Below, piece after piece: positions 32,980 through 41,230 of a stretch of DNA of 64,000 nt. Under the pieces are notes generated by a model that was not told where the DNA came from, did not search any database, and saw only the letters and a program-made list of their open reading frames with translations. The DNA lies in assembly GCA_037445225.1 (NCBI GenBank), contig JBBIKW010000002.1:62001-126000 (forward strand). Reading direction: 5' to 3'. The stretch's first letter is position 1. Every line of letters begins with the position of its first letter. The position numbers and the translations under genes are program-made. Source of the stretch: M3007 sp037445225. Its GTDB lineage: Bacteria; Bacteroidota; Bacteroidia; Chitinophagales; Saprospiraceae.

Positions 32980-34611
32980 ATGTTAGACGCCATCTTTACG
33001 CTTCCTCATTCGGTTAATGAGCCGGTATTAGCTTATGCTCCGGGCAGCCTTGAAAGAGCCGAGTTAAAAAAAGCTTTAGCGGAGCTGAAGGCAACTGAGC
33101 GGCAGATCCCTATGTATATTGGGGGGCGGCACGTCTACACGGATGACCGGCGCCCTATACGACCGCCTCACGAGTTGGCACATACCTTAGGTTATTATGC
33201 TGCGGGCACGGCAGAGCACGTGCGCTTGGCTATAGAGGCGGCTCTAAAAGCCAAAGCCGAGTGGGAAAACATGCCCTGGCCGGAACGCGCTGCGATTTTT
33301 CTAAAAGCGGCCGACCTGCTTACCGGCCCCTATCGGGCGCGCATGAATGCGGCAACCATGCTGTGCCAAAGCAAAAATCCCTTTCAAGCTGAGATCGATG
33401 CCGTTTGCGAGCTGGCCGACTTTTGGCGCTTCAACGCTTGGTTCATGCAAGAGATCTATCGGCAACAACCGATCAGCGTGCGCAACACATGGAACCGCAC
33501 CGACTGGCGACCGTTAGAAGGGTTTGTGTTTGCCCTTACTCCCTTTAACTTTACTTCTATCGCCGGCAACCTACCTACCGCTCCTGCCATGCTGGGCAAC
33601 GTGGCGGTTTGGAAACCCGCTGAGGCGCAAATCTACTCGGCTGCCGTGATTATGGAAATCCTCGAGGCTGCAGGGCTACCGCCGGGCGTCATCAACCTCA
33701 TCTATGTAGATGGCCCTACCGCCGGCGATGTCATCTTTCAGCACCCGGAATTTGCAGGGCTTCACTTTACAGGTAGCACCGGTGTATTTCAACATCTATG
33801 GAAGACCATCGGCAATAACATCGCTTCCTACAAGTCTTATCCGCGCATCGTGGGGGAAACGGGGGGCAAGGACTTCGTCGTAGCGCATGCTTCAGCTGAC
33901 CCAAAAGCGGTTGCGGTGGCATTAACCCGAGGTGCCTTTGAATACCAAGGCCAAAAGTGCTCGGCCGCCTCCCGCGCATACATCCCAAAGTCGCTGTGGT
34001 CTAAGGTACAAGAATATTTATTGGACGACCTGAGCAGTATTCGGATGGGAAATCCGGAAAATTTCACCCACTTTTTCAACGCGGTTATCGACGAAAAAGC
34101 CTTCCAAAAAATTACCCATTACATCTCCGAGGCGAAGAAATCAGATAAGGTGCGCGTGCTTTTTGGCGGCCATTTTGATAAATCTGAGGGCTATTTTATT
34201 GAGCCCACGGTATTGCTGACCAACGACCCGTACTACACTACCATGTGTGAAGAAATCTTTGGACCTGTGCTTACCATCTACGTCTACGCGGATGAACAAT
34301 ACGCTGAGACACTCGACTTGGTAAACACTACCTCTCCCTATGCCCTCACCGGCGCCGTGTTTGCCACCGACCGATCGGCAATAGCATTGGCAGATGCTAA
34401 GCTGCGCCATGCTGCAGGCAATTACTACATCAACGACAAACCCACGGGCGCCGTTGTGGGTCAGCAGCCCTTTGGTGGCGCTCGCGCCTCGGGCACCAAC
34501 GACAAGGCGGGATCGGTGCTCAACCTCTACCGGTGGGTGTCGCCGCGCACCATCAAGGAAAACTTTTTACCCCCACTGGACTATCGCTATCCCTTTATGC
34601 AAGAACCCTAA
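32980..34611 (+). CDS. pruA: L-glutamate gamma-semialdehyde (delta-1-pyrroline-5-carboxylate) dehydrogenase
   Basis: A 543-residue aldehyde dehydrogenase of the PruA/ALDH4 type, oxidising glutamate semialdehyde to glutamate in proline degradation. Motifs are MYIGGRHVYTDDRRPIRPPH, FVFALTPFNFTSIAGNLPTA, ETGGKDFVVAHASAD with the catalytic Glu region, and FEYQGQKCSAASRAYIPKSL with catalytic Cys. The C-terminal YINDKPTGAVVGQQPFGGAR is typical. It lacks a fused proline dehydrogenase domain, which must be a separate gene. Confidence 0.93.
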   Translation: MLDAIFTLPHSVNEPVLAYAPGSLERAELKKALAELKATERQIPMYIGGRHVYTDDRRPIRPPHELAHTLGYYAAGTAEHVRLAIEAALKAKAEWENMPWPERAAIFLKAADLLTGPYRARMNAATMLCQSKNPFQAEIDAVCELADFWRFNAWFMQEIYRQQPISVRNTWNRTDWRPLEGFVFALTPFNFTSIAGNLPTAPAMLGNVAVWKPAEAQIYSAAVIMEILEAAGLPPGVINLIYVDGPTAGDVIFQHPEFAGLHFTGSTGVFQHLWKTIGNNIASYKSYPRIVGETGGKDFVVAHASADPKAVAVALTRGAFEYQGQKCSAASRAYIPKSLWSKVQEYLLDDLSSIRMGNPENFTHFFNAVIDEKAFQKITHYISEAKKSDKVRVLFGGHFDKSEGYFIEPTVLLTNDPYYTTMCEEIFGPVLTIYVYADEQYAETLDLVNTTSPYALTGAVFATDRSAIALADAKLRHAAGNYYINDKPTGAVVGQQPFGGARASGTNDKAGSVLNLYRWVSPRTIKENFLPPLDYRYPFMQEP

Positions 34612-34614
34612 AAA

Positions 34615-34660
34615 ATACCGGCCGGCTCTCCTCTCTAAGAGGTAAAGAACCGGCCGGTAT
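34615..34660. terminator. Bidirectional-type terminator hairpin between pruA and rplS
   Basis: ATACCGGCCGG (34615-34625) and CCGGCCGGTAT (34650-34660) are perfect 11-base arms, with a small inner hairpin CCTCT/AGAGG. It lies between convergent genes, but no long T-run is present. Confidence 0.6.
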
Positions 34661-34686
34661 CCTCTAAAAGAAGAGTGCAACAGGCG

Positions 34687-35076
34687 CTATTCGGCACCTT
34701 CCGCCTCTGCTTGCGAGCCAAATACTTTGAGCTCTTTGATGCGCGCCTTCTTGCCTACTAAACGGCGCAGGTAGTACAGACGCGCTCGGCGTACGCGCCC
34801 CCGCTTAATGACCTTGATTTCTGCAATGTTGGGATTAGATATGGAAAAAATGCGCTCGACCCCAACGCCGTGCGAAATCTTCCGAACGGTGAAAGTCCGC
34901 GTAAGACCTTGACCCTTTACTTGCAGCACGTCGCCGCGAAAGTCTTGCTCGCGCGTCTTATCGCCCTCGCGGATGCGGTATTTCACTACGATGGTATCTC
35001 CTGCTTTAAGCTCGGGAAAATTGGGTTTGGTGAGCAGGGCCTCGTGCACTATCTGGATAGCTTTTTGCTCGTTCAT
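34687..35076 (-). CDS. rplS: 50S ribosomal protein L19
   Basis: A 129-residue protein. It begins MNEQKAIQIVHEALLTKPNF, then FPELKAGDTIVVKYRIREGD, DFRGDVLQVKGQGLTRTFTV and VERIFSISNPNIAEIKVIKR, ending in RARLYYLRRLVGKKARIKE, all L19 features. The start at 35076 is chosen; the open frame upstream to 35190 would add a non-homologous extension. A short acidic tail (SQAEAEGAE) is present. L19 sits at the subunit interface. trmD and rimM, frequent neighbours, are not adjacent. Confidence 0.93.
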   Translation of the reverse strand: MNEQKAIQIVHEALLTKPNFPELKAGDTIVVKYRIREGDKTREQDFRGDVLQVKGQGLTRTFTVRKISHGVGVERIFSISNPNIAEIKVIKRGRVRRARLYYLRRLVGKKARIKELKVFGSQAEAEGAE

Positions 35077-35113
35077 GGCGCTGAAAAAATACTTCGTTCT
35101 AAAAATCGAGCCG

Positions 35114-35121
35114 CAAAGGTA
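35114..35121 (-). promoter_or_regulatory. TAnnTTTG box for rplS (minus strand)
   Basis: CAAAGGTA on the plus strand reads TACCTTTG on the minus strand, about 38 bases before the rplS start. Confidence 0.5.
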
Positions 35122-35229
35122 CAACTGCTGCCTTAAAAATTGGGTATTACTGTAAAATTTTTCGCTGGACTTTTCTTCATCTCTGCGCAAGGTGCAGTAC
35201 TTAGTGCTGGATTGCGCAAAAACAGCAGT

Positions 35230-35925
35230 TTACAGCTGATGCCGCTCCCGCCACTCGTGTTCGTTCAGCAAGGTGATCTGGCCCGTATGGACATCGTATA
35301 TCATGGGAACAACAGCCACTTTTCGAGCGGCTATCCCTTCCTGAAGGATGCGAGAGTTCTGGCGAATCTTACTGACGCCGTGTATCACATTCGCCTCTAC
35401 GCAAGTAGTTACATCTTTACCCTCCCGCCTTAGTATTTCCTGTTCCTCCTTCTCTTCCTGAAGGCTCTGTACGATCTGCCGAACGTATCCATGGCATTCT
35501 GCTCCTTCGACAAATGCTTTAACAGCACCGCATTCCGTATGGCCGAGAACAACTACTAACGGCACATGGAGGTGTTCAACAGCATACTCGATACTGCCTA
35601 ATTCTAATGCTCCGACGAGATTGCCGGCCGTTCGAATCGCAAAAAGGTCGCCGATACCCTCGTCAAAAATAATTTCAGGCGACACGCGGCTGTCGGAGCA
35701 CGAGACCACTACCGCGAAGGGATGCTGTGCGTTTTGGGTTTCCTGCACACGGCTCTTGCCTTGATGCGGGTGTTGGGGTGCATTGGCGACAAAACGCCGA
35801 TTGCCTTCCAAAAGGGCAGCCAAAGCAGCTTCTGGCGTATCGACTGGCATGCTGCGCTGCGGTGTGGGTGTACAGCTCCACCACCAAAAGCCGAGAAAGC
35901 TGAAGTGTAATAATAAGGTACGCAT
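35230..35925 (-). CDS. Beta-class carbonic anhydrase, exported
   Basis: A 231-residue zinc enzyme interconverting CO2 and bicarbonate. The ligand motifs are VVVSCSDSRVSPEIIFDEG (Cys, Asp, Arg) and VVLGHTECGAVKAF (His, Cys), with FAIRTAGNLVGALELGSIEY between. The N-terminus MRTLLLHFSFLGFWWWSC is a likely signal with Cys at residue 18; the lipobox is not canonical. Periplasmic or lipid-anchored location is inferred. An upstream ATG at 35964 would place charged residues ahead of the signal and is less likely. Confidence 0.87.
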   Translation of the reverse strand: MRTLLLHFSFLGFWWWSCTPTPQRSMPVDTPEAALAALLEGNRRFVANAPQHPHQGKSRVQETQNAQHPFAVVVSCSDSRVSPEIIFDEGIGDLFAIRTAGNLVGALELGSIEYAVEHLHVPLVVVLGHTECGAVKAFVEGAECHGYVRQIVQSLQEEKEEQEILRREGKDVTTCVEANVIHGVSKIRQNSRILQEGIAARKVAVVPMIYDVHTGQITLLNEHEWRERHQL

Positions 35926-36087
35926 AGCCCTTTCTTTCAAAAAATATCGTTTTCTCAGCATCATCGAGACTTATGCCCTCAATGCTGCTGCAAAGTTGGG
36001 ACAGTACGCCGTGGGATGACGTGATAAAAGTCACTGCGACCAAGGGGCTGCTGCTCGGTTATTCGAAGGAAGCCACACTTGTAGTCG

Positions 36088-37368
36088 TCATGACAGCCCG
36101 GAGGTTTTGAAGGAATGCGCTGTAGTGTCCCGCTTGAAAGGATGGCGCGGCGTCCACTGTTCTTCTGGAATTAGGTAAGGCATGAGTACACAGCTTGTGT
36201 ATCGCAGCCAAGGAGTGCGCGGAAGCAGATAGTTGTACAGGGTTTGCGGAACAGCACCTACCGAGCTTTTAATTTCTAACGCCGTGCGGCCAAAGACGAT
36301 GCGCTTATATCCCGCTTCGATGCCTAAGCGCACCAAATGGTACAGCATGTTTAAGTAAAGCTGGTGTTCGGCATTAGCGGCTTCCTCATAACCTAAAAAG
36401 TGCGCCTCCAGCTCTGTGCCGTTGCCAAAGGCGGTGTGGAAGCCCACTAGCTGCTGTTTTTTATACCAGCCAAAGAGCCAAAAACGGTCTGGGAATTCCC
36501 GCTGTATCGCCTCGAAATACGCCACATCCAAGTCGATCCAGTGAAAAGTCGACCGCCGTACGACGGAGCGAAAAAGCGCGCGCAGTTGTGGAAGGGTCAA
36601 TAAGATCTCGTCAGCCGACAACGGGCGGCATTCTAAACCCTCCGCCTTCTTGAACGCCCTCTTGGCGCGAGTGCGGTACTTTGTCGTCATCGAAGACAGG
36701 TATTCGTCAAACGTCTTAAAAGGCAGAGATAGTACCATGTTAGGCTGCACCTTGAACTCCGTGTAAGCTCGTTTGAAGAATTGGTGGCGCGCCGAAAAAC
36801 GCGTAGGCAGCAGATCTTTTACCAATACGGCATCGGCTCTCCATCTGATAGCTCTATCCTCAAGGGCAGAAAGCAGCAGCACCGTCGCCTGTTCGGAAGC
36901 GAGCGCGCGTTCGTTGAAATGAAAACCGTGCTCTCCGGAAAGGAGCAGATTTCCACACACTAAGACGTCTCCGCGCACGACATGGGTTAGGTAGCGCTTC
37001 GCTAAGAGTACCGTGTGTCGCCACACCTGCCCTAACCGCGCGCCGGCCGACGGTTCGCGCAAATGCTTTCGACCTTCGAAATACGCCCGTTGGAAAAGCG
37101 CCACTCCCACAGGCGTGTCGTTTTGATAAAAGACGGCGTATTCCAAATGAAGGCCTGAAGAAGCGTGCCGCTCCAGTAGCGCTAAGTATCGGCGGCTTAG
37201 AAAAAGGTCTTCAGTAGGTGCTGCAACATCCCAATCGACACCTGCTGCCTGAACATTTGGATAAAAGGCAAAGCGATAGTCGTGCAACGCCTGGCGTGTG
37301 CCCGAGCGGTCGGAACAAATAAATGAGTGAATTGCGGTGGGCATAACATGCAAGCGTAGAGAACGCAA
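36088..37368 (-). CDS. GNAT-fold acetyltransferase, BioF2-like
   Basis: A 426-residue protein. Two GNAT-like halves are suggested: FLSRRYLALLERHA with YAVFYQNDTPVGVALFQRAY, and a C-terminal part with FWLFGWYKKQQLVGFHTAFG, HQLYLNMLYHLVRLGIEAGY and IVFGRTALEIKSSVGAVPQ. The latter resembles the Acetyltransf_6/BioF2-like family also found in FemAB-type and cellulose or peptidoglycan-linked enzymes. The substrate is unknown. A second ATG at 37344 could be the start. It follows ppa after 18 bases and is likely co-transcribed. Confidence 0.72.
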   Translation of the reverse strand: MRSLRLHVMPTAIHSFICSDRSGTRQALHDYRFAFYPNVQAAGVDWDVAAPTEDLFLSRRYLALLERHASSGLHLEYAVFYQNDTPVGVALFQRAYFEGRKHLREPSAGARLGQVWRHTVLLAKRYLTHVVRGDVLVCGNLLLSGEHGFHFNERALASEQATVLLLSALEDRAIRWRADAVLVKDLLPTRFSARHQFFKRAYTEFKVQPNMVLSLPFKTFDEYLSSMTTKYRTRAKRAFKKAEGLECRPLSADEILLTLPQLRALFRSVVRRSTFHWIDLDVAYFEAIQREFPDRFWLFGWYKKQQLVGFHTAFGNGTELEAHFLGYEEAANAEHQLYLNMLYHLVRLGIEAGYKRIVFGRTALEIKSSVGAVPQTLYNYLLPRTPWLRYTSCVLMPYLIPEEQWTPRHPFKRDTTAHSFKTSGLS

Positions 37369-37386
37369 AAGCGCTCAAATAGTTGG

Positions 37387-37938
37387 TTAGGCAGAGGCCA
37401 TAGACCATTTTTTAATTTCTGCAAGCGCCGCTTGCTCGTTGCCCCAGCCCAGCAGCTTCATAACGCCCAAGCCGTCGTAATAGAGAAAAAAGAGCTCCAA
37501 TATGTGCCGGATGACGCTATACTGTGCTTGGAACTCTGCCCATGTGCTTACCGGTATGATGCGCAATTCCCGCTGAGCGGGCACTGCTAATACTTTGTGG
37601 TCGAGTTCGCCGCCGTCTTCGAGCAGCATTAGGCCGACGGGAAGCACTTCTAAGAGGCTTCCTCGAGGCTGGGCCTCTGCCAACACTAGGACGTCGAGTG
37701 GGTCGCCGTCGCCGCCACGCGAACGGTCCATTAGGGTGGAAGGAATAAAACCGTAATTTGCTGGGTAGGGTAGGAAAGAGACCACTCGCGGCTTTCCCTC
37801 TCGCAGGTCGGGGCGAAGTAGGCCGCTTTCTTTGCACAATTCGTATTTCTGATTGGTTCCCGCCGGTATTTCTATCACAGCGTGAAGGTATCCGCTTGCC
37901 GAGAAGCTGGGTAAGTGAAGAAGGTGGGTATGCTGCAT
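37387..37938 (-). CDS. ppa: Inorganic pyrophosphatase (family I)
   Basis: A 183-residue soluble enzyme hydrolysing pyrophosphate. The signature GDGDPLDVLVL holds the metal-binding Asp triad; IEIPAGTNQKYELCKESGLL and VVSFLPYPANYGFIPSTLMD supply the other active-site Lys, Glu, Arg and Tyr residues. The start at 37938 (MQHTHLLHLP) is chosen; the frame continues upstream to 38007 into the neighbouring gene. It is 26 bases after the PLP enzyme gene. Confidence 0.9.
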   Translation of the reverse strand: MQHTHLLHLPSFSASGYLHAVIEIPAGTNQKYELCKESGLLRPDLREGKPRVVSFLPYPANYGFIPSTLMDRSRGGDGDPLDVLVLAEAQPRGSLLEVLPVGLMLLEDGGELDHKVLAVPAQRELRIIPVSTWAEFQAQYSVIRHILELFFLYYDGLGVMKLLGWGNEQAALAEIKKWSMASA

Positions 37939-37964
37939 AATCGATCTTTTTCGGCTTTGCGATT

Positions 37965-39125
37965 TTACAGGGCTTCCATGGCCCGTTCGAGGTCTTCCCA
38001 GAGCCATTGAGGGTCCTCAAGTCCGATGTAGAACCGACAGAACGACCAAGGGAGACGCGGCTCTGCTCGGTGAGGGATGCCGTAAAAACCAATCATTGGA
38101 ACGATAAGAGACTCGTAGCCACCCCAAGAGACGGCCATGAGAAAGCGCTTCAAGCGGTGGACAAAAGCCTCCATCTTCGCCATGTTCGAGGTCCGAAATT
38201 GCACGGAAAAGAGTCCACCGCACCCGCGCATCTGGCGCATTGCTAAGGCTTGCTGGGGGAAGCTGGGATGAAAGGGATGCCAGATACGCGCTACCTTGGG
38301 GTGTTTTTCTAAGCGCTCTACGAGGAAACGGGCACTTTCATCGCTGCGCGCTATGCGGAGCGGCAAGGTGCGCAAGCCGCGCAAGGCTAAGGCAGCGTCG
38401 TGTGGCCCTATTATCCCGCCTAAAGTCATGAGTTCCGACTCAAAAATACGGCGCACCTGCTCGCGGCTGGCACATAAAACACCCATCACCACATCCGAAT
38501 GGCCGTTGATATACTTCGTGCCTGAGTGAACGACAATGTCTATGCCGAAAGCCGTTGGATTCTGGTATATGGGCGAGCAATACGAGTTATCCGCAATGGT
38601 CACTATGCCTCGCTCGCGCGCCAACTCTGCACATGCAGCTAGGTCTTGGCACTCGAAAGTCATCGTATTAGGACTTTCCAAGTATAAAATCCGAGTATTT
38701 GGGCGTAAAGCGCTCCGAATATTGTCTACCTCTGTTCCATCGACAAACGTACATGTCACCCCAAAGCGCGGCAAGAACTTTTGTAATAAAGCACTGGTCC
38801 ACGAGTACGGGTTTTCTTGACAAACGATGTGGTCCCCTGCCTTTACTTGGCTCAGCACCGCCGCAGCAATGGCTGCTGCACCGCTAGCAAAGACCAAGCA
38901 ATCTTCTGTACCCTCCAATGCAGCCAACTTTTGCCGCAAGATGCGAACCGTCGGGTTGTTCCCTCGAGTATATACGGCATGTTCTAACTCGTCGGTAAAA
39001 GCTTCCCGCATGGCGTTGAGATCGGCAAAGACAAAATTGCTGCTCTGGATAACGGGCGGAGCTACAGCGTTGAAATAGGCCTCGCGCGTTTCGCCTAAGT
39101 GCGTCAGGATGTCGCTGATATTCAT
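37965..39125 (-). CDS. Cys/Met metabolism PLP-dependent enzyme (cystathionine lyase/synthase type)
   Basis: A 386-residue enzyme of the trans-sulfuration family. It has APPVIQSSNFVFADLNAM, AVYTRGNNPTVRILRQKLAA, ALEGTEDCLVFASGAAAIAA, and the PLP Lys region IDIVVHSGTKYINGHSDVVM. The reaction (gamma-lyase, beta-lyase or synthase) cannot be fixed from sequence. The start at 39125 (MNISDILTHLGETREAYFNA) is preferred over 39236. The 5' end lies about 170 bases from repeat copy B. Confidence 0.88.
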   Translation of the reverse strand: MNISDILTHLGETREAYFNAVAPPVIQSSNFVFADLNAMREAFTDELEHAVYTRGNNPTVRILRQKLAALEGTEDCLVFASGAAAIAAAVLSQVKAGDHIVCQENPYSWTSALLQKFLPRFGVTCTFVDGTEVDNIRSALRPNTRILYLESPNTMTFECQDLAACAELARERGIVTIADNSYCSPIYQNPTAFGIDIVVHSGTKYINGHSDVVMGVLCASREQVRRIFESELMTLGGIIGPHDAALALRGLRTLPLRIARSDESARFLVERLEKHPKVARIWHPFHPSFPQQALAMRQMRGCGGLFSVQFRTSNMAKMEAFVHRLKRFLMAVSWGGYESLIVPMIGFYGIPHRAEPRLPWSFCRFYIGLEDPQWLWEDLERAMEAL

Positions 39126-39292
39126 CTTCCTTGAAACATTTACTCCAATTCGCCCTGTATCGGTTAGTGGCAAACCCGCTGCTAAGGTGGTGTGCGCTGT
39201 TGGTTTGACACGCAAAAATTTTCGATAGCGGCTCACTGCGCCTTGTCAACCTCCATTATTGCGCATTTTACCCGCATAAAGGGCCTATTTTT

Positions 39293-40183
39293 ATTCCTGG
39301 CTCATAACATCATGAATGCGCTCCGTTTCCCTTACGGCATCAGCAACTTCGACCGGCTCGTCCGGGTACATCGACCGAACCGAATACATCGACAAATTAG
39401 AGCGCCTCTCCTCGCGATACCACTTTTTCTTGCGCCCGCGCCATTTGTTAGACAGCAACGTGTCGAGCGACGACAGCAAGTTGCGCGTGGGCGATGCGGC
39501 GGCCAATCGGCGCATCGTGGAGGAAGTGCTCCAAGACGGCCACATCACGGTGCAGTTCAGCTTTGAGCGCCCATGAACGCGCGACGACCTTGTGAGTTTG
39601 CTCTTTTACTTAGGGCTGCTCACCGTGTGCGAGGTGTCTTTTGTCCGGATGGGCTTTGACATTCCCAACCGGGTCATTGCCGAGTTGTATTACACCTACT
39701 TTCGGGAGGTGTTGGCCGAGCAGACGCAGTTGAAGTGGGAGGCCATGGACATGGCGGAGCGGGTGGTGGCTTTGGCTCGGGAGGACGGTATGGGTCTGGT
39801 GGCGGAGGCGCTGCAGCAGGTGTTGGAGCGTTTGTCGAACCGCGATGCGCGCGGGCTGAGCGAGAAGCCTGTCCAGGTGGTGCTCCTGGCACTGTTGGTG
39901 CCCACGGAGGTGTACGGCGTGTTGAGCGAGTGGCCGGTGGGTCGGAAGTATGTGGACGTGTACCTCGGCGGCGGCCGCCGGTGATGGAGCCAGGCACGAG
40001 TACCTCATCGCGTGAAGTCCGTTCGCCAGGAGGAGGCGGCCCAGTTGGAGCGCGTGCGGCAGAAGGGGCAGCAGCAGGTTCGCAGCTACTTGGGACATCC
40101 GGATGTGGCGCGCCAGGGCGATGTGGCAGGCTGGCTCCTGACGGTGGTCGGATGCGAAGTGCACGTCGGACGGGTCGACCTGT
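39293..40183 (+). pseudogene. Copy B of a degenerate AAA-ATPase/PD-(D/E)XK nuclease gene
   Basis: Read on the plus strand, it begins MNALRFPYGISNFDRLV, shifts frame to GYIDRTEYIDKLERLSSRYH and FFLRPR, then jumps to LLDSNVSSDDSKLRVGDAAA because the ATP-binding middle is deleted. VQFSFERP is followed by a TGA stop where the family usually has Trp. The C-terminal part is fuller than in copy A: VLSEWPVGRKYVDVYLGGGR, a TGA, then RQEEAAQLERVRQKGQQQVR and VAGWLLTVVGCEVHVGRVDL, the PD-(D/E)XK (DUF1703) end. The catalytic ELKY-type strand is disrupted. It is in inverted orientation to copy A, about 18 kb away. Intact relatives are multicopy genes in Bacteroidota. Confidence 0.82.
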
Positions 40184-40196
40184 AGTAGCGGCGCAG

Positions 40197-40535
40197 TCAA
40201 GAACGACGCTTCATCAAGTACCGGCGTATGTCTTCGACGGGATATACTGTGACCACCTCCCAGCCATTTTCGTACAAGTAATTAAGTCCATCTACAGTAC
40301 TTCGGAACTCGTACCGCCGCCCCTTGCTGTCGCTCAAGCAATCGTGCGGTCGGTTTTTGCGCCTCTGGCCATAGTCTATGCCGAAGTGGTAGGTTCCGTC
40401 CATACGGCGCAGCGGCATAACCTCTATGTATACCCCTGTGTTCGAGGGAGTTAGCAGAATTCCTTCCACATACAACTGGGCCCATAGAGTTCCTGCCCAT
40501 AGAACTCCGAAGATGAAAGAAAGCGCAGTTTTCAT
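40197..40535 (-). CDS. Small secreted protein of unknown function
   Basis: A 112-residue protein with a clear signal peptide (MKTALSFIFGVLWAGTLWAQ). The mature part LYVEGILLTPSNTGVYIEVM and GLNYLYENGWEVVTVYPVED is compact, with alternating beta-like stretches; the ending YLMKRRS is basic. I do not recognise a family, though short Bacteroidota exported proteins with an 'NGWEVV' element are common. The 3' end abuts repeat copy B, 13 bases away, and the gene reads toward it. Confidence 0.62.
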   Translation of the reverse strand: MKTALSFIFGVLWAGTLWAQLYVEGILLTPSNTGVYIEVMPLRRMDGTYHFGIDYGQRRKNRPHDCLSDSKGRRYEFRSTVDGLNYLYENGWEVVTVYPVEDIRRYLMKRRS

Positions 40536-40746
40536 AGCTTGTTTTTATGCGCAAAGAAAGAGGAACGATTAGGGCATATGCGAAAGATTAACAGCACCTT
40601 AACTAGGAAAGGGCGTCTCGTCTTAATAAAAAAGAAATTTCTTTAGCAAATACCGCTGAGAAATCTCGTCTTCTTTGCAAATAAGGGCTGGCGAAACGGG
40701 AAGTCCCTACTTTTTAGCAGTCACCCCTGCTTTTCGGAGGCAGGGC

Positions 40747-40754
40747 TACCTTTG
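40747..40754 (+). promoter_or_regulatory. TAnnTTTG box upstream of ElaA-type gene
   Basis: TACCTTTG lies 11 bases before the ATG at 40766, so the 5' leader must be very short. Confidence 0.5.
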
Positions 40755-40765
40755 CGTCGGCACCA

Positions 40766-41230
40766 ATGGACGCTGTACGTTTTACTTGCAAACTTTTTGA
40801 GGCGCTCACCGTACATGAGCTGTACGATGTCATGGCTCTGCGCCAAGAAGTATTCGTGGTAGAGCAGAATTGCCCGTACTTGGATGCGGATGGAAAAGAT
40901 CCCTTTTCCTGGCATGTGATGGGTCGCGATGAGCAGGGGCGATTGATAGCTTACGCGCGTTTGCTTCCTGTGGGTATTGCCTTCGAGCGATATGCGTCGA
41001 TTGGTCGAGTAGTAAGTAAGCCAGCCGTTCGAGGGATGGGAGTGGGCCGTTTGCTAATGGAGCAATGCCTTGTGCAGTGCCGCCAGCGTTTCGGCACTGT
41101 ACCGCTGAAGATCAGTGCGCAGCGCTACCTATTGCATTTCTATGAACGCTTAGGCTTTCAATCGACGGGAGAGGAGTATTTAGAGGACGGTATTCCGCAT
41201 GTGGCCATGACCTTTCAGTGGACCTCTTAG
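40766..41230 (+). CDS. ElaA-family GNAT acetyltransferase
   Basis: A 154-residue protein. It has the ElaA start (LFEALTVHELYDVMALRQEV), then FVVEQNCPYLDADGKDPFSW, IGRVVSKPAVRGMGVGRLLM with the acetyl-CoA loop, and FYERLGFQSTGEEYLEDGIP. The substrate is unknown. Its stop overlaps that of the convergent antiporter by four bases. Confidence 0.85.
   Translation: MDAVRFTCKLFEALTVHELYDVMALRQEVFVVEQNCPYLDADGKDPFSWHVMGRDEQGRLIAYARLLPVGIAFERYASIGRVVSKPAVRGMGVGRLLMEQCLVQCRQRFGTVPLKISAQRYLLHFYERLGFQSTGEEYLEDGIPHVAMTFQWTS

Noticed and set aside
20587..40183. Composite transposon bounded by the two inverted repeat copies
   Set aside because: The 18 kb between them holds mainly core genes (parE, rplS, coaD, pruA, PBP), no transposase, and no sign of transfer.
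39735..40454. 239-codon Gly-rich plus-strand open frame
   Set aside because: It is another frame of repeat copy B continuing into the antisense of the small secreted protein; composition is that of a shadow.
40725..40745. Hairpin CCCTGC/GCAGGG before the ElaA-type gene
   Set aside because: Only six base pairs, and no T-run; it directly precedes a promoter box, so not a supported terminator.
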